64,000 nucleotides of DNA from Acinetobacter geminorum (GTDB lineage: Bacteria; Pseudomonadota; Gammaproteobacteria; Pseudomonadales; Moraxellaceae): contig NZ_JABELE010000012.1 in NCBI RefSeq assembly GCF_013009345.1, positions 62,001 through 126,000 on the forward strand, read 5' to 3'. Of the stretch, positions 26,167-35,104 are shown one piece after another. Every line of letters starts with the position of its first letter. Position 1 is the stretch's first letter. The position numbers were made by a program, and so were the translations under genes. Under the pieces are notes generated by a model. The model searched no databases, was not told where the DNA came from, and was given only the letters and a program-made list of their open reading frames with translations.

Positions 26167-28317
26167 GTGAATTATCTGACCCAAATATTTAATAGCTTTA
26201 AGACAAACTCTATTTTAATCTATTGCCTGCAAATTCTGATTGTACTCACTGGCACAACTTTAGGTTTGCTTTGGCTGGGCTATAATCAACTTATTGTTCC
26301 TGTAACCTTGGGCGCAATTGCAGCAGCATTAACAGACTTTGATGATCGCTTAAGTATTCGATTACGCAATTTGGTTTATGTCTGCCTGCTCTTTTTTACA
26401 GTCAGTAGTATTCTTGGCTTTTTAGCACCTTACAAAATTTTCTTTATTTTATATCTCTCTATCTCAAGCGCTTTTTTCATATTACTAGGCGCCTTAGGGC
26501 AACGTTATGCCACGATTTCTTTTGGCACGATTCTGCTCTCTATTTATAGTATGTTTGGTTTAGGCGAATACGCACATTGGTATCAACAACCTACTTATTT
26601 TGTTTATGGTGCTCTCTGGTACGGTTTAACTTCTATTTTATTTTTTATTATTAAACCGACACTTCCCTTACAAGATAAGCTCTCACAAATTTTTAAAGAA
26701 ATTTCTGTTTTACTAAAAGCAAAAGCTCGTTTGTTTGATCCAGACAATAAAGAGAATGTTGAACAGCTTTTATATGAATTATCGCTACAAAATACGCAAG
26801 TTGCCCAAAGCCTCAATCAAATACGCAGTTCACTACTTACTCGACTCAAAGCTTCCAGAGTCAGTAATAAAAGTATCTATTGGCTAAACCTATATTTTTT
26901 CGCACGAGATATTCACGAGCAAGCCACTTCAAATTATTTACATTACGAACATATTCAACAGAATTTTAGCCGTAGCGATCTTATTTTCCGTTTCCAAAAA
27001 AATCTGCGCCTACAAGCGCAAGCGTGCCAAGACTTAGCTCAATGTATTTTATATAACCAGCCATATCAGCCTTCGCAAGAAAGTCAGAAAGTACTAGGAC
27101 ATTTGGAAAGTTCTTTAAAAGATTGGATACAACAACATCCTCAAAATTTTGAAGTTAAAAATTTAAAACTTATTTTTGATAATTTAAAAGGAATGCATGA
27201 ACAGTTTGAACAACTGCAATATGCCCAACCTGTTCCTGAAAATAACACTCAAACAAGACAAGAACACTTAAATTTACTTGATGATGATATTCAAGGATTT
27301 TCAGATCTTATCTTAAAACTTCGGCAACAACTTACGCCACAATCAGCGCTGTTTAGGCATGCCATACGAATTGCTGTGGTTTTCGCCGCAGGTTATGCAA
27401 TTTCACTGTTACCCTTTGCGCAGCATGGTTACTGGATTTTACTCACCAGTTTGTTTGTCTGTCAGATTACTTATTTTGCGACTAAAAGCCGTCTTAAATT
27501 AAGAACGATTGGTACCTTACTCGGTGTTTTATTAGGAATACCTATTTTATATTTTGTACCGAGTATTGAAGGCCAGCTCATCATTACAATTATTTCTGGA
27601 GTCTGCTTTTTTTACTTACGTCAAAAAAAATATGCTTTGGCTACACTCATGGCCACCCTTATGGTGCTATTAATTTTCAACTTAAAAGGCGCTGGCTACA
27701 GTATTATTTTGCCTCGACTGATAGATACCTTATTAGGCTGCTTTATTGCATGGCTCGCCGTAAACTTTATTTGGCCCGACTGGAACTTTCGAAACATCCC
27801 CAATAATATTAATAAAAGCAGCAAAGCGACCTTAGATTATTTCAATGTGATTGTTGAGCAATATCAATATGGCAAAAATCAGGATATAGAGTACCGCCGA
27901 ATTCGTCGTGCTGCGCATAACGCTCAAATTGAGCTATCCAACATGATCTCGAGCCTAAGCGCTGAACCCAACCCGAATCCTCAACTCATCCATTATGCTT
28001 TTCGTTATCTGGTTTATAGCCACAGCCAACTAAGTTACGTGGCAGCGTTAGGAAGCCAACGACAGAAAATTGATGATCAACAAGTATTACAACTCTTACT
28101 GGATTGTCAGCAAATTCTTAAACAGAGCTTGTTTGATCCGGCTTATATTGATTTCAATTTCCTTGAGCAGACTTTAGCGCAAATTCAAAGCCCAACTACT
28201 CATGAGCACTTTTCAGAAAATTACACACTCGTGTTAAAACAAATCAGTTTATTGCTAGAAACCTTGCCAGAACTATTAACACTTAAAGACAAACTTTTAG
28301 AACAAGAGATTAAGTAG
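26167..28317 (+). CDS. FUSC/YccS-like inner-membrane transporter
   Basis: 716 residues, close to the E. coli YccS length (717). There are two hydrophobic blocks of about six helices each: residues about 15-165 and about 400-530. A cytoplasmic helical region lies between them, with another at the C-terminus. The segment GYWILLTSLFVCQITYFATK and the motif SRLKLRTIGTLLGVLLG match the second FUSC core, which is related to aromatic-acid exporter and fusaric-acid resistance proteins. The start is a GTG at 26167; no earlier start is available in frame. Substrate unknown. Confidence 0.87.
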   Translation: MNYLTQIFNSFKTNSILIYCLQILIVLTGTTLGLLWLGYNQLIVPVTLGAIAAALTDFDDRLSIRLRNLVYVCLLFFTVSSILGFLAPYKIFFILYLSISSAFFILLGALGQRYATISFGTILLSIYSMFGLGEYAHWYQQPTYFVYGALWYGLTSILFFIIKPTLPLQDKLSQIFKEISVLLKAKARLFDPDNKENVEQLLYELSLQNTQVAQSLNQIRSSLLTRLKASRVSNKSIYWLNLYFFARDIHEQATSNYLHYEHIQQNFSRSDLIFRFQKNLRLQAQACQDLAQCILYNQPYQPSQESQKVLGHLESSLKDWIQQHPQNFEVKNLKLIFDNLKGMHEQFEQLQYAQPVPENNTQTRQEHLNLLDDDIQGFSDLILKLRQQLTPQSALFRHAIRIAVVFAAGYAISLLPFAQHGYWILLTSLFVCQITYFATKSRLKLRTIGTLLGVLLGIPILYFVPSIEGQLIITIISGVCFFYLRQKKYALATLMATLMVLLIFNLKGAGYSIILPRLIDTLLGCFIAWLAVNFIWPDWNFRNIPNNINKSSKATLDYFNVIVEQYQYGKNQDIEYRRIRRAAHNAQIELSNMISSLSAEPNPNPQLIHYAFRYLVYSHSQLSYVAALGSQRQKIDDQQVLQLLLDCQQILKQSLFDPAYIDFNFLEQTLAQIQSPTTHEHFSENYTLVLKQISLLLETLPELLTLKDKLLEQEIK

Positions 28318-28322
28318 AATAA

Positions 28323-28354
28323 AAAAATACCGGAATATCACTTCCGGTATTTTT
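28323..28354. terminator. Bidirectional terminator between yccS-like gene and craA
   Basis: A 13-bp perfect stem (28323-28335 with 28342-28354) contains CCGGAA/TTCCGG flanked by A- and T-runs. It serves both convergent genes. Confidence 0.9.
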
Positions 28355-28357
28355 TAT

Positions 28358-29587
28358 TTAATTGTTGCCTTGTTGCAGTCTTTCTTGCATTTCCTGCTTC
28401 AAAGCACTTCGCGGTTGGCTAAACCAAAGAGCAATAAAGGTAAATGCAGACAATGCAAAAGCCCATAAATGAAATTGTGTATAGAGATAACGTATAAGCT
28501 CAATCATTGCAAAGAAGCTCATCATTAGTAACATTGAAACTGCTGCTGCAACTGTTCCTTTTGATACCTCAGATGACATGAGTGCAAAGCGATATAAGAC
28601 TGAAAAGCTAATTCCCTCACCAAAACAGATGAGCGTCATGCCTGTAAGCAAACAAGGTATGAGATAGGTTTGCCACACCACACCTAATATTAAAATAAGT
28701 GTACCAGTGAGCATAATCGGTAAACCCATCATGACAGTTTTACCTAAGGACAAACGGTCAATAATTTTGATTAAGACAATGTTGCCTACAATCAAACCCA
28801 AAAATACGGGAAATTGAGCTAAGCCATATTGCACACTAGTGAGCTTTAACTCATCTACTAAAATGATTGGAGACAAAGCAATCCATAGCATTAAAGGCAT
28901 ACCCACTAAAGGTAATGCGAGGCTTAAACCTAAAAACCGGCGGTTGGTAAACACCTTTTTAAAATCATCAAAAAGATAACTAAAAGGTTGCTTGGTTACA
29001 CTGACTTGCTGGCTCGGCATCTGTTTTTTCAACCCGATCCAACTGAGTAATGCCAATACAGCGATGGCGACAAAGCCCCAGTGCCAAGACACATAATCAA
29101 TTAAGAAAGCGCCAAGTACAGGTCCTAGCAAGGGTGCAAGTAATGAGATATTTGCCATGAGTGCCATGACTTTAATTGCATCACGTTCAGCAAAGCTTTC
29201 TTGAATAGCCGCATATCCAACTGCTGAAATTACGGTTAAGCCAATTCCCTGCAAAAATCTTAATGCTAGAAATTGCTCGATTTGCGTCGTGAGTAAAATT
29301 AAAAAACAGCATAGAGCAAAGAATAAAACTCCAGCTAATAGTACTTTTTTACGTCCGAGACGATCCGACAAAGGACCGAGTAACCATGCAACAGATGCGC
29401 CACCTAACAAATAAAATGACATCGAAGATGGTGCCCAAGTTGCACTTACACCAAAGTCCTCAGTAATTGCCAACATGGCGGGCTGAATCAGGTCATTACC
29501 AATATAAACCGCAAATTCAAATAGCACTAAGGCCAACGGAAACATCAACGTTGTACGGTTCAACGTTGTCGTTTGAATATTTTTCAT
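28358..29587 (-). CDS. craA: MFS multidrug efflux pump CraA (MdfA homologue)
   Basis: 409 residues with 12 predicted transmembrane helices. Helix 1 has LFEFAVYIGNDLIQPAML, with acidic residues Glu24 and Asp32 at the places of MdfA Glu26 and Asp34, which bind substrate and protons. Motif A (GPLSDRLGRKKVLL) follows helix 2, and the antiporter motif C region is LLAPLLGPVLGAF. Length and sequence match the intrinsic Acinetobacter chloramphenicol exporter. It pumps chloramphenicol and other compounds out of the cytoplasm in exchange for protons. No dedicated regulator is adjacent. Confidence 0.93.
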   Translation of the reverse strand: MKNIQTTTLNRTTLMFPLALVLFEFAVYIGNDLIQPAMLAITEDFGVSATWAPSSMSFYLLGGASVAWLLGPLSDRLGRKKVLLAGVLFFALCCFLILLTTQIEQFLALRFLQGIGLTVISAVGYAAIQESFAERDAIKVMALMANISLLAPLLGPVLGAFLIDYVSWHWGFVAIAVLALLSWIGLKKQMPSQQVSVTKQPFSYLFDDFKKVFTNRRFLGLSLALPLVGMPLMLWIALSPIILVDELKLTSVQYGLAQFPVFLGLIVGNIVLIKIIDRLSLGKTVMMGLPIMLTGTLILILGVVWQTYLIPCLLTGMTLICFGEGISFSVLYRFALMSSEVSKGTVAAAVSMLLMMSFFAMIELIRYLYTQFHLWAFALSAFTFIALWFSQPRSALKQEMQERLQQGNN

Positions 29588-29955
29588 GAGTTGTACACTT
29601 TAAAATAGCGGCCATATGTCTGTACGACTATCTATAAAATAAGATGTAGTCATGACGATGACATGTAGGGTCAATCAATCTTTAGTTAAGTTGTTATATG
29701 CCGTGAGAGTGCATGTTTAGAATGTGAAACACCGTATTCACAAGGTGTCTAAAACGAGAAAAAATATATGGCGTGAGATTCGGTAATTTTTACCAATTGG
29801 CACAATTGCCGAGCGCAACAATAGCACTTTTTAAATTGATCAGCAATCATGCAATTTCAAGAAGCTTAAATTTTAGTTTTTTACACAAAAAGGCCTGCAA
29901 ATTATGGTTGTGCACAAACTCAAAGTTATCCACATATTCGATAAAAAATTAAGCA
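29588..29955. other. Intergenic region upstream of craA
   Basis: 368 bp without a gene. It carries the craA promoter (not placed), a near-palindrome at 29650-29666 around CATGACGATGACATG that could be an operator, a weak ACACC/GGTGT hairpin (29729-29748), and a single TTATCCACA motif at 29926-29934. Confidence 0.4.
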
Positions 29956-30321
29956 TTATGGACAGGGGTTAACTTGAAAGTCTGTGATTTCCTCTCCTTT
30001 TGTACATTGATAGCTTTGTTTTTTATTCACAATTTTCCAGATTTGCTGATCTCGTTTTAATAAATATTCAGTACGTGTTTTCGACACCGCATCTGGACTA
30101 GGCTCTGTTTGCAAAATAGTAACTTGCGCATTGGAAGGATCATCCGAAGCATTCATTTGCTGTGAAATATCTAAATTGCTTGCATTATTTAAAAGATCAG
30201 GTTGATCGAGTAATACAGCCTGTATAGGACTATCGGCGAGTTGAGCAGAAGAATTTTGAGGTGGAGCACAAGCTGTTAATATGCTTAAGCTGAAAATAAT
30301 CAACAAACCTTTCTTTTTCAT
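29956..30321 (-). CDS. Hypothetical lipoprotein, paralogue of 31523-31891
   Basis: 121 residues from the ATG at 30321 with GAGGGG upstream; a GTG at 30324 is the alternative. Signal peptide and lipobox LTAC (followed by APPQNSS). The C-terminal domain SKTRTEYLLKRDQQIWKIVN, then KKQSYQCTKGEE and a last Cys, matches the lipoprotein at 31523-31891 residue for residue at the key positions (RTEY, W, KQSYQC, FQ, C). The two Cys could form a disulfide. Family and function are not recognised. It is divergent from mdaB. Confidence 0.75.
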   Translation of the reverse strand: MKKKGLLIIFSLSILTACAPPQNSSAQLADSPIQAVLLDQPDLLNNASNLDISQQMNASDDPSNAQVTILQTEPSPDAVSKTRTEYLLKRDQQIWKIVNKKQSYQCTKGEEITDFQVNPCP

Positions 30322-30546
30322 CACTCTTCCCCTCTATTTACTCAAAATTAATGCTAAAGATAATAGGCCACTTTTTCCTTTTGAGCTTTGTAAATAGACA
30401 TAAATTTATTAATATTAATGAGATAGATTAATTTTCAATAAAAAGTCCACAATAATTATTGATTTTTTATCAACAATATTTTTCCTATTCATGCATTTTT
30501 CTACAACAGTAAATCTCATAGAGTATGCGTCAAATACAGGAATTTA

Positions 30547-31149
30547 ATGAGAGCAACCTCCATGAGTAAGATTTTAGTGATTAATGGTGCTAAACAATTT
30601 GCCCACTCAAACGGTGAATTAAATGACACATTAACCACCCTTGCAACGACACATCTCACGGAACTCGGCCACGAAGTTCAAGTCACCCGTGCAGACAGCA
30701 ATTATGATGCTGAAAGTGAAGTTGAAAAATACTTATGGGCAGATGTTGTGATTTATCAAATGCCAGGCTGGTGGATGGGCGCACCTTGGACAGTCAAAAA
30801 GTACATTGATGATGTCTTTACCACTGGTCATGGTTCACTTTATGCAAGTGATGGGCGTAGCCGCTCTGATGCCTCAAAAAAATATGGTTCAGGTGGTTTA
30901 ATTCATGACAAAAAATATATGCTGTCATTGACTTGGAATGCTCCAATGGAAGCATTTGAAGATGCAGATCAATTCTTCCACGGCGTAGGTGTAGATGGCG
31001 TTTATTTACCATTTCATAAAGCCAATCAGTTCTTAGGCATGAGCACCCTTCCGACATTTATTGTAAATGACGTGATTAAAATGCCTGACGTTGATAGTTA
31101 TGTTGAAGAATATAAAGCACACTTAAATACTGTATTTGCAGCAGCCTAA
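30547..31149 (+). CDS. mdaB: NAD(P)H:quinone oxidoreductase MdaB-like flavoprotein
   Basis: 200 residues, flavodoxin-like fold. The block INGAKQFAHSNGELNDTL, then QMPGWWMGAPWTVKKYIDDV, YASDGR, KKYGSGGL, MLSLTWNAPMEAF and FFHGVGVDGVYLPFHKANQF is almost the E. coli MdaB sequence pattern. It reduces quinones by two electrons using FAD and NADPH, avoiding semiquinone radicals. The ATG at 30547 has AGGA six bases upstream; the family-typical start MSKIL at 30562 lacks a ribosome site, so the longer start is chosen. It forms an operon with the ygiN-like gene 13 bp downstream. Confidence 0.93.
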   Translation: MRATSMSKILVINGAKQFAHSNGELNDTLTTLATTHLTELGHEVQVTRADSNYDAESEVEKYLWADVVIYQMPGWWMGAPWTVKKYIDDVFTTGHGSLYASDGRSRSDASKKYGSGGLIHDKKYMLSLTWNAPMEAFEDADQFFHGVGVDGVYLPFHKANQFLGMSTLPTFIVNDVIKMPDVDSYVEEYKAHLNTVFAAA

Positions 31150-31162
31150 TAAGGAGAAATCC

Positions 31163-31477
31163 ATGCTAACCATTATTGCGGAAATTCGTACTAAATCGGG
31201 TGGACAGCATCGCCAGAACGTATTGGATGCCTTTCAAAAAATCATTCCAACTGTTTTAGCAGAAGATGGTTGTCATGGTTATGAACCTTTAGTTGACCAC
31301 ATCTCAAATGCAAGCTTCCAAAACAAAGACCCAGACATTATTGTGATGTTGGAAAAATGGGAAAGTGTTGCCCATCTTGAAACGCATTTAGCAACGCCTC
31401 ATATGCAAGCGCATCATGAAGCAGTCAAAGATGATGTCGTTGACGTCAAAATTAAAATTTTAGAAAGCGGCGTATAA
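31163..31477 (+). CDS. ygiN: YgiN-like quinol monooxygenase (ABM domain)
   Basis: 104 residues from the ATG at 31163 with AAGGAG at 31151-31156. An antibiotic-biosynthesis-monooxygenase ferredoxin-like fold is indicated by LTIIAEIRTKSGG, EDGCHGYEPLVDH, EKWESVAHLETHLATPHM and the histidine-rich HMQAHHE. In E. coli YgiN works with MdaB in a proposed quinone redox cycle, and the same gene order is seen here, supporting a joint role in menadione/quinone handling. Confidence 0.88.
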   Translation: MLTIIAEIRTKSGGQHRQNVLDAFQKIIPTVLAEDGCHGYEPLVDHISNASFQNKDPDIIVMLEKWESVAHLETHLATPHMQAHHEAVKDDVVDVKIKILESGV

Positions 31478-31490
31478 TTTAGACTATAAA

Positions 31491-31516
31491 AAAAGACGAT
31501 ATATTTATCGTCTTTT
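31491..31516. terminator. Bidirectional terminator after ygiN
   Basis: An 11-bp perfect stem AAAAGACGATA/TATCGTCTTTT (31491-31501 with 31506-31516) with A/T tails. It ends mdaB-ygiN and the convergent lipoprotein gene. Confidence 0.88.
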
Positions 31517-31522
31517 TTATTT

Positions 31523-31891
31523 TTAAAAGCAAAGCTGGGTTTGAAAACCTCTAGAGCCTTTCCCTCTCGCGCATTGATAGCTCTTTTGCTTATTTTGCAA
31601 TTGCCACTTTTCATCAACCAATTTAAATGAATATTCTGTTCGGATTGCAGAAACAGAATCATCCATTAAACCTGTTTGGATAACGGTAATACGGGAAACT
31701 GTTGGAGATTCTACTCGGTTAAATACTTGCTGAACTGAGGTATTATTGTGCTCTTTTACGATCTCAGGCTGGGCTTTAAGTACTTGTTGCATCGGAGTTT
31801 CCGAACCCACAAAAGGAATTAATTTACTGGTCGTCGCACACCCAGTGAAAAGCCCAGCACAAAGCGCTGAAATTAAAAATAAACGTTGCAT
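31523..31891 (-). CDS. Hypothetical lipoprotein, paralogue of 29956-30321
   Basis: 122 residues from the ATG at 31891; the upstream in-frame start at 31909 would add six residues. The lipobox FTGC is followed by ATTSKLIPF. The C-terminal part AIRTEYSFKLVDEKWQLQNK, then KQSYQCARGKG and FQTQLCF, aligns with the lipoprotein on the other side of mdaB-ygiN, including the two Cys. Function unknown. It is convergent with ygiN, with a terminator between. Confidence 0.75.
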   Translation of the reverse strand: MQRLFLISALCAGLFTGCATTSKLIPFVGSETPMQQVLKAQPEIVKEHNNTSVQQVFNRVESPTVSRITVIQTGLMDDSVSAIRTEYSFKLVDEKWQLQNKQKSYQCARGKGSRGFQTQLCF

Positions 31892-31907
31892 TTTTATCAC
31901 CAAAAAC

Positions 31908-31939
31908 AAAAGCCATAGCTTTATGATGCTATGGCTTTG
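31908..31939 (-). terminator. Terminator of the FAD dehydrogenase gene
   Basis: AGCCATAGC (31911-31919) pairs with GCTATGGCT (31928-31936), extended by AAA/TTT. On the minus strand it is followed by TTGTTTTTGG. It lies between the dehydrogenase and the downstream lipoprotein on the same strand, so the lipoprotein needs its own promoter. Confidence 0.8.
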
Positions 31940-31985
31940 TCGGTTACTCTGTAGAAACTATGTAGTCCTACAAAATAGATCTAAT

Positions 31986-33395
31986 TTAAAGATCAAACAA
32001 TTTACCTGGGTTCATCAAACCATTCGGGTCAAATACTTTCTTCAAAGCTTTCATATATTCAATTTCTTCAGGCGAACGTGAATATTCCAAATATGGCTTT
32101 TTCGTCATGCCTACACCATGTTCAGCAGAGATTGAACCGTCGTATTTTTTAACAGTATCAAACACATATTTATTAACCACCTGACACTTCGCAAAGAACT
32201 CATCTTTGGTTAAGTTTTCAGGTTTTAAAATATTTAAGTGCAAGTTACCGTCACCAATATGGCCGAACCAGCAAATTTCAAAATCTGGATAGTTTTCTTG
32301 AACAATCGCGTCAATTTCACGAATAAATGCAGGTACGTGAGTAATTAATACTGAGATATCATTTTTATATGGAATAAACGGCGCGATTGATTCAGAAATA
32401 TCTTCGCGTAAACGCCATAAGCTTTCTACTTGGTCAAGGCTCTGGCTCATTACACCATCAAGTACCCAACCCTGCTCCATACAATGCTCGAAAATTTCCA
32501 TTGCTTTATCGAGAATCGGCTCATATGGTGCTTCAAACTCAAGTAATACATAGAACGGACATTGAGTTTCAAATGGGCGTTGTACATGTCCATGATCTAA
32601 AACTTTTTGCATTGCAAGTTCACCAAAGAACTCAAATGCAGTTAAGTCGATGTCTTTTTGGAAAGCATGTAATACAGGCATTACCGCATCAAAATCAGGA
32701 ACACCTAAAACTAAAACTTGTAAGTTTTGTGGTTGACGCTCAAGTTTAATTTCAGCTTCGGTCACTAAACCTAATGTACCCTCACCACCAATAAACAAAT
32801 GCTGTAATGCATAACCAGTTGCATTTTTAACCATGCCTTTGTTTAAACGTAGAATGTCACCTTTACCAGTCACTACAGTTAAACCAAGTACCCAGTTACG
32901 TGTCATACCATATTTAATGACTTTAATACCGCCGGCATTTGTTCCGATATTACCGCCAATCTGACTAGAACCCGCTGACGCAAAGTCCACTGGATAATAC
33001 ATGCCTTGTTCTTCTGCATAATTCTGCAATTGCTCAGTCACAACACCAGCTTGCACTCGAACCATACGGTCTGCTGGGAAGAACTCAAGAATTTGGTTCA
33101 TTTTGTCCATGCTAATGACAATTTCACCATTGGTTGCTACCGCACCAGCAGAGAGACCAGTACGACCACCTGACGGTGTAATCGCAACATTAAACTGGTT
33201 CGCAAGCTTAACAACCGCCTGAACTTGTTCAGTCGTTGAAGGAAAAACGATGACCGATGGGTTCGGATTAAAATGCTTGGTATGATCTTTACCCCAGTTT
33301 TCGAGACTATCAGCATCAGTTTTAATACGGTTTTCACCGACAATTGCTGTTAATTGGGTGAGTAACTCAGGTGTTAAAGCGACTGGAGCATTCAT
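31986..33395 (-). CDS. FAD-linked D-2-hydroxyacid dehydrogenase, probably D-2-hydroxyglutarate dehydrogenase
   Basis: 469 residues from the ATG at 33395; an in-frame upstream start at 33413 adds six. The VAO/PCMH FAD-binding domain shows VIVFPSTTEQVQAVVKLANQ, then TPSGGRTGLSAGAV and SSQIGGNIGTNAGGIKVIKY. The C-terminal FAD-oxidase domain has ICWFGHIGDGNLHLNI and SISAEHGVGMTKK, where the His residues bind metal. The family includes D-lactate and D-2-hydroxyglutarate dehydrogenases. Being divergent from serA favours D-2-hydroxyglutarate, because SerA can make it from 2-oxoglutarate. The substrate call is inference. Confidence 0.85.
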   Translation of the reverse strand: MNAPVALTPELLTQLTAIVGENRIKTDADSLENWGKDHTKHFNPNPSVIVFPSTTEQVQAVVKLANQFNVAITPSGGRTGLSAGAVATNGEIVISMDKMNQILEFFPADRMVRVQAGVVTEQLQNYAEEQGMYYPVDFASAGSSQIGGNIGTNAGGIKVIKYGMTRNWVLGLTVVTGKGDILRLNKGMVKNATGYALQHLFIGGEGTLGLVTEAEIKLERQPQNLQVLVLGVPDFDAVMPVLHAFQKDIDLTAFEFFGELAMQKVLDHGHVQRPFETQCPFYVLLEFEAPYEPILDKAMEIFEHCMEQGWVLDGVMSQSLDQVESLWRLREDISESIAPFIPYKNDISVLITHVPAFIREIDAIVQENYPDFEICWFGHIGDGNLHLNILKPENLTKDEFFAKCQVVNKYVFDTVKKYDGSISAEHGVGMTKKPYLEYSRSPEEIEYMKALKKVFDPNGLMNPGKLFDL

Positions 33396-33773
33396 CGTTT
33401 GCAGACCTAGCAAGAAGTAAACTGTGGTGGGACTATGACCTCATAATTCTCAAGGTTCTCACCTGAGCAAAGCCATAATGTTCAAGGAACTTCTATATTC
33501 TACATGTATCCGCGCAAGCGATAAAGTTCAGAATAGAGATACTGTCACTACAAAACATGTTTAACGTAAATAAATGCTTTCTATGGAGCTTTCAGAGAAA
33601 AATCACATTTATCCCCCTACCAAGCATATTTTAAAATGCTCGACAAGCCATAAACAGAAGTAATTAGACATAGATAAAATTGCCATAAGGCGATGGTATA
33701 AACGAAATATCTATAGCGCTGCCCAGTATGTTATTATACCGCCACCAAATTTGGCCTTTGTAGCGGAGCCGTA
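33396..33773. other. Divergent promoter region between the FAD dehydrogenase and serA
   Basis: About 378 bp with no supported gene. Both flanking genes start from here. It includes the GGAG ribosome site of serA and an imperfect dyad AGCATATTTTAAAATGCT near 33625. I could not place the promoters with confidence. Confidence 0.45.
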
Positions 33774-35006
33774 ATGAGCCAACATCTTTCACTACCTAAA
33801 GATAAAATCCGTTTCCTTTTGTTAGAAGGCGTTCACCAAAACGCAGTCGATACTTTAAACGCTGCGGGTTACACCAATATTGACTATCGTAAAACTGCTC
33901 TTGAAGGCGAAGCGCTTAAAGAAGCAATTAAAGATGCTCACTTTATTGGTATTCGTTCGCGTACCCAATTGACTGAAGAAGTTTTCGAAGCTGCAAATAA
34001 ATTGATCGCTGTAGGCTGTTTCTGTATCGGAACAAACCAAGTTGATCTTAAAGCAGCAATGGCACGTGGTATTCCTGTATTCAACGCACCGTATTCAAAT
34101 ACGCGTTCGGTTGCAGAGCTTGTACTTGCTGAAACAATTCTTCTTCTTCGCCGTGTTCCAGAAAAATCGGCGGCTTGTCATCGTGGTGGTTGGGACAAGT
34201 CTGCTGTCGGTTCTTTTGAAACTCGTGGCAAAACTTTAGGTATTGTGGGTTACGGTTCCATCGGTTCTCAACTTTCAGTTCTTGCTGAAAGCATGGGCAT
34301 GCATGTTATTTATTATGATGCAGTAACCAAATTACCAATGGGTAATGCTCGCCAAGTTGGTTCTCTAGATGAACTTTTAGCAACTGCAGATGTTGTAACG
34401 TTGCATGTGCCAGATGTTCCGTCTACACGTAACTTCTTCACTAAAGAACAATTTGCGAAAATGAAAGAAGGCGCGATCTTCTTAAATGCTGCACGTGGTA
34501 CATGTGTAGTGATTGAAGATTTAGCTGATGCAATCAAGTCTGGTCATATTGCTGGTGCAGCGGTTGACGTATTCCCGAAAGAACCAAAAGCAAATGGTGA
34601 AGAATTCCAGTCTCCACTTCGCGGCTTAGACAACGTGATTTTAACTCCTCACGTTGGTGGTTCAACCATGGAAGCGCAAGCAAACATTGGTTTAGAAGTT
34701 GCAGAGAAATTTGTTGCTTACTCTGACAAAGGTATGACACTTTCTGCGGTGAACTTCCCGGAAATCGCATTACCATTGACAGCTGGTCAACACCGTTTAC
34801 TACACATCCACAAAAACGTGCCAGGTGTATTGTCTAAAATCAACAACTTGTTTGCTGAACAAGGCATCAACATTTCTGGTCAGTCACTTATGACTAAAGG
34901 TGACATCGGTTACCTCGTCATGGATGTTGACGCTTCTGCTTCTCAAGAAGCTTTAGATATGTTGCATGAAGTTGAAGGTACAATTCGCGTGCGCGTATTG
35001 TTCTAA
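33774..35006 (+). CDS. serA: D-3-phosphoglycerate dehydrogenase
   Basis: 410 residues, the E. coli length class. NAD-binding motif GIVGYGSIGSQLS; active-site Arg in NAARGTC, Glu in VFPKEP and His in LTPHVGGSTMEAQ; C-terminal ACT domain (LLHIHKNVPGVLSKINNLF, then the GQSLMTKGDIGYLVMDVD region) for serine feedback. It oxidises 3-phosphoglycerate in the first step of serine synthesis, and enzymes of this type also reduce 2-oxoglutarate to D-2-hydroxyglutarate. The ATG follows GGAG. It ends at a strong terminator. Confidence 0.97.
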   Translation: MSQHLSLPKDKIRFLLLEGVHQNAVDTLNAAGYTNIDYRKTALEGEALKEAIKDAHFIGIRSRTQLTEEVFEAANKLIAVGCFCIGTNQVDLKAAMARGIPVFNAPYSNTRSVAELVLAETILLLRRVPEKSAACHRGGWDKSAVGSFETRGKTLGIVGYGSIGSQLSVLAESMGMHVIYYDAVTKLPMGNARQVGSLDELLATADVVTLHVPDVPSTRNFFTKEQFAKMKEGAIFLNAARGTCVVIEDLADAIKSGHIAGAAVDVFPKEPKANGEEFQSPLRGLDNVILTPHVGGSTMEAQANIGLEVAEKFVAYSDKGMTLSAVNFPEIALPLTAGQHRLLHIHKNVPGVLSKINNLFAEQGINISGQSLMTKGDIGYLVMDVDASASQEALDMLHEVEGTIRVRVLF

Positions 35007-35022
35007 TACAGACTGTAAATTC

Positions 35023-35050
35023 AAAAGCCACAGCATTGTCTGTGGCTTTT
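35023..35050. terminator. Terminator after serA
   Basis: An 11-bp perfect stem AAAAGCCACAG/CTGTGGCTTTT (35023-35033 with 35040-35050) followed by T residues. It lies 17 bp after the serA stop. Confidence 0.9.
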
Positions 35051-35104
35051 TTATGGGCATTTACATTATCATGTGAAAAGTATACCAATCGATCAAATAA
35101 TAAA

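Noticed and set aside
29926..29934. Perfect DnaA-box sequence TTATCCACA
   Set aside because: A single copy; one such 9-mer is expected by chance about every 130 kb counting both strands. No cluster, no AT unwinding element and no dnaA/dnaN nearby, so not an origin.
35036..35104. Upstream start for the first RhtA-like exporter
   Set aside because: The extended frame lies within the serA terminator hairpin and its residues do not resemble the EamA N-terminus.
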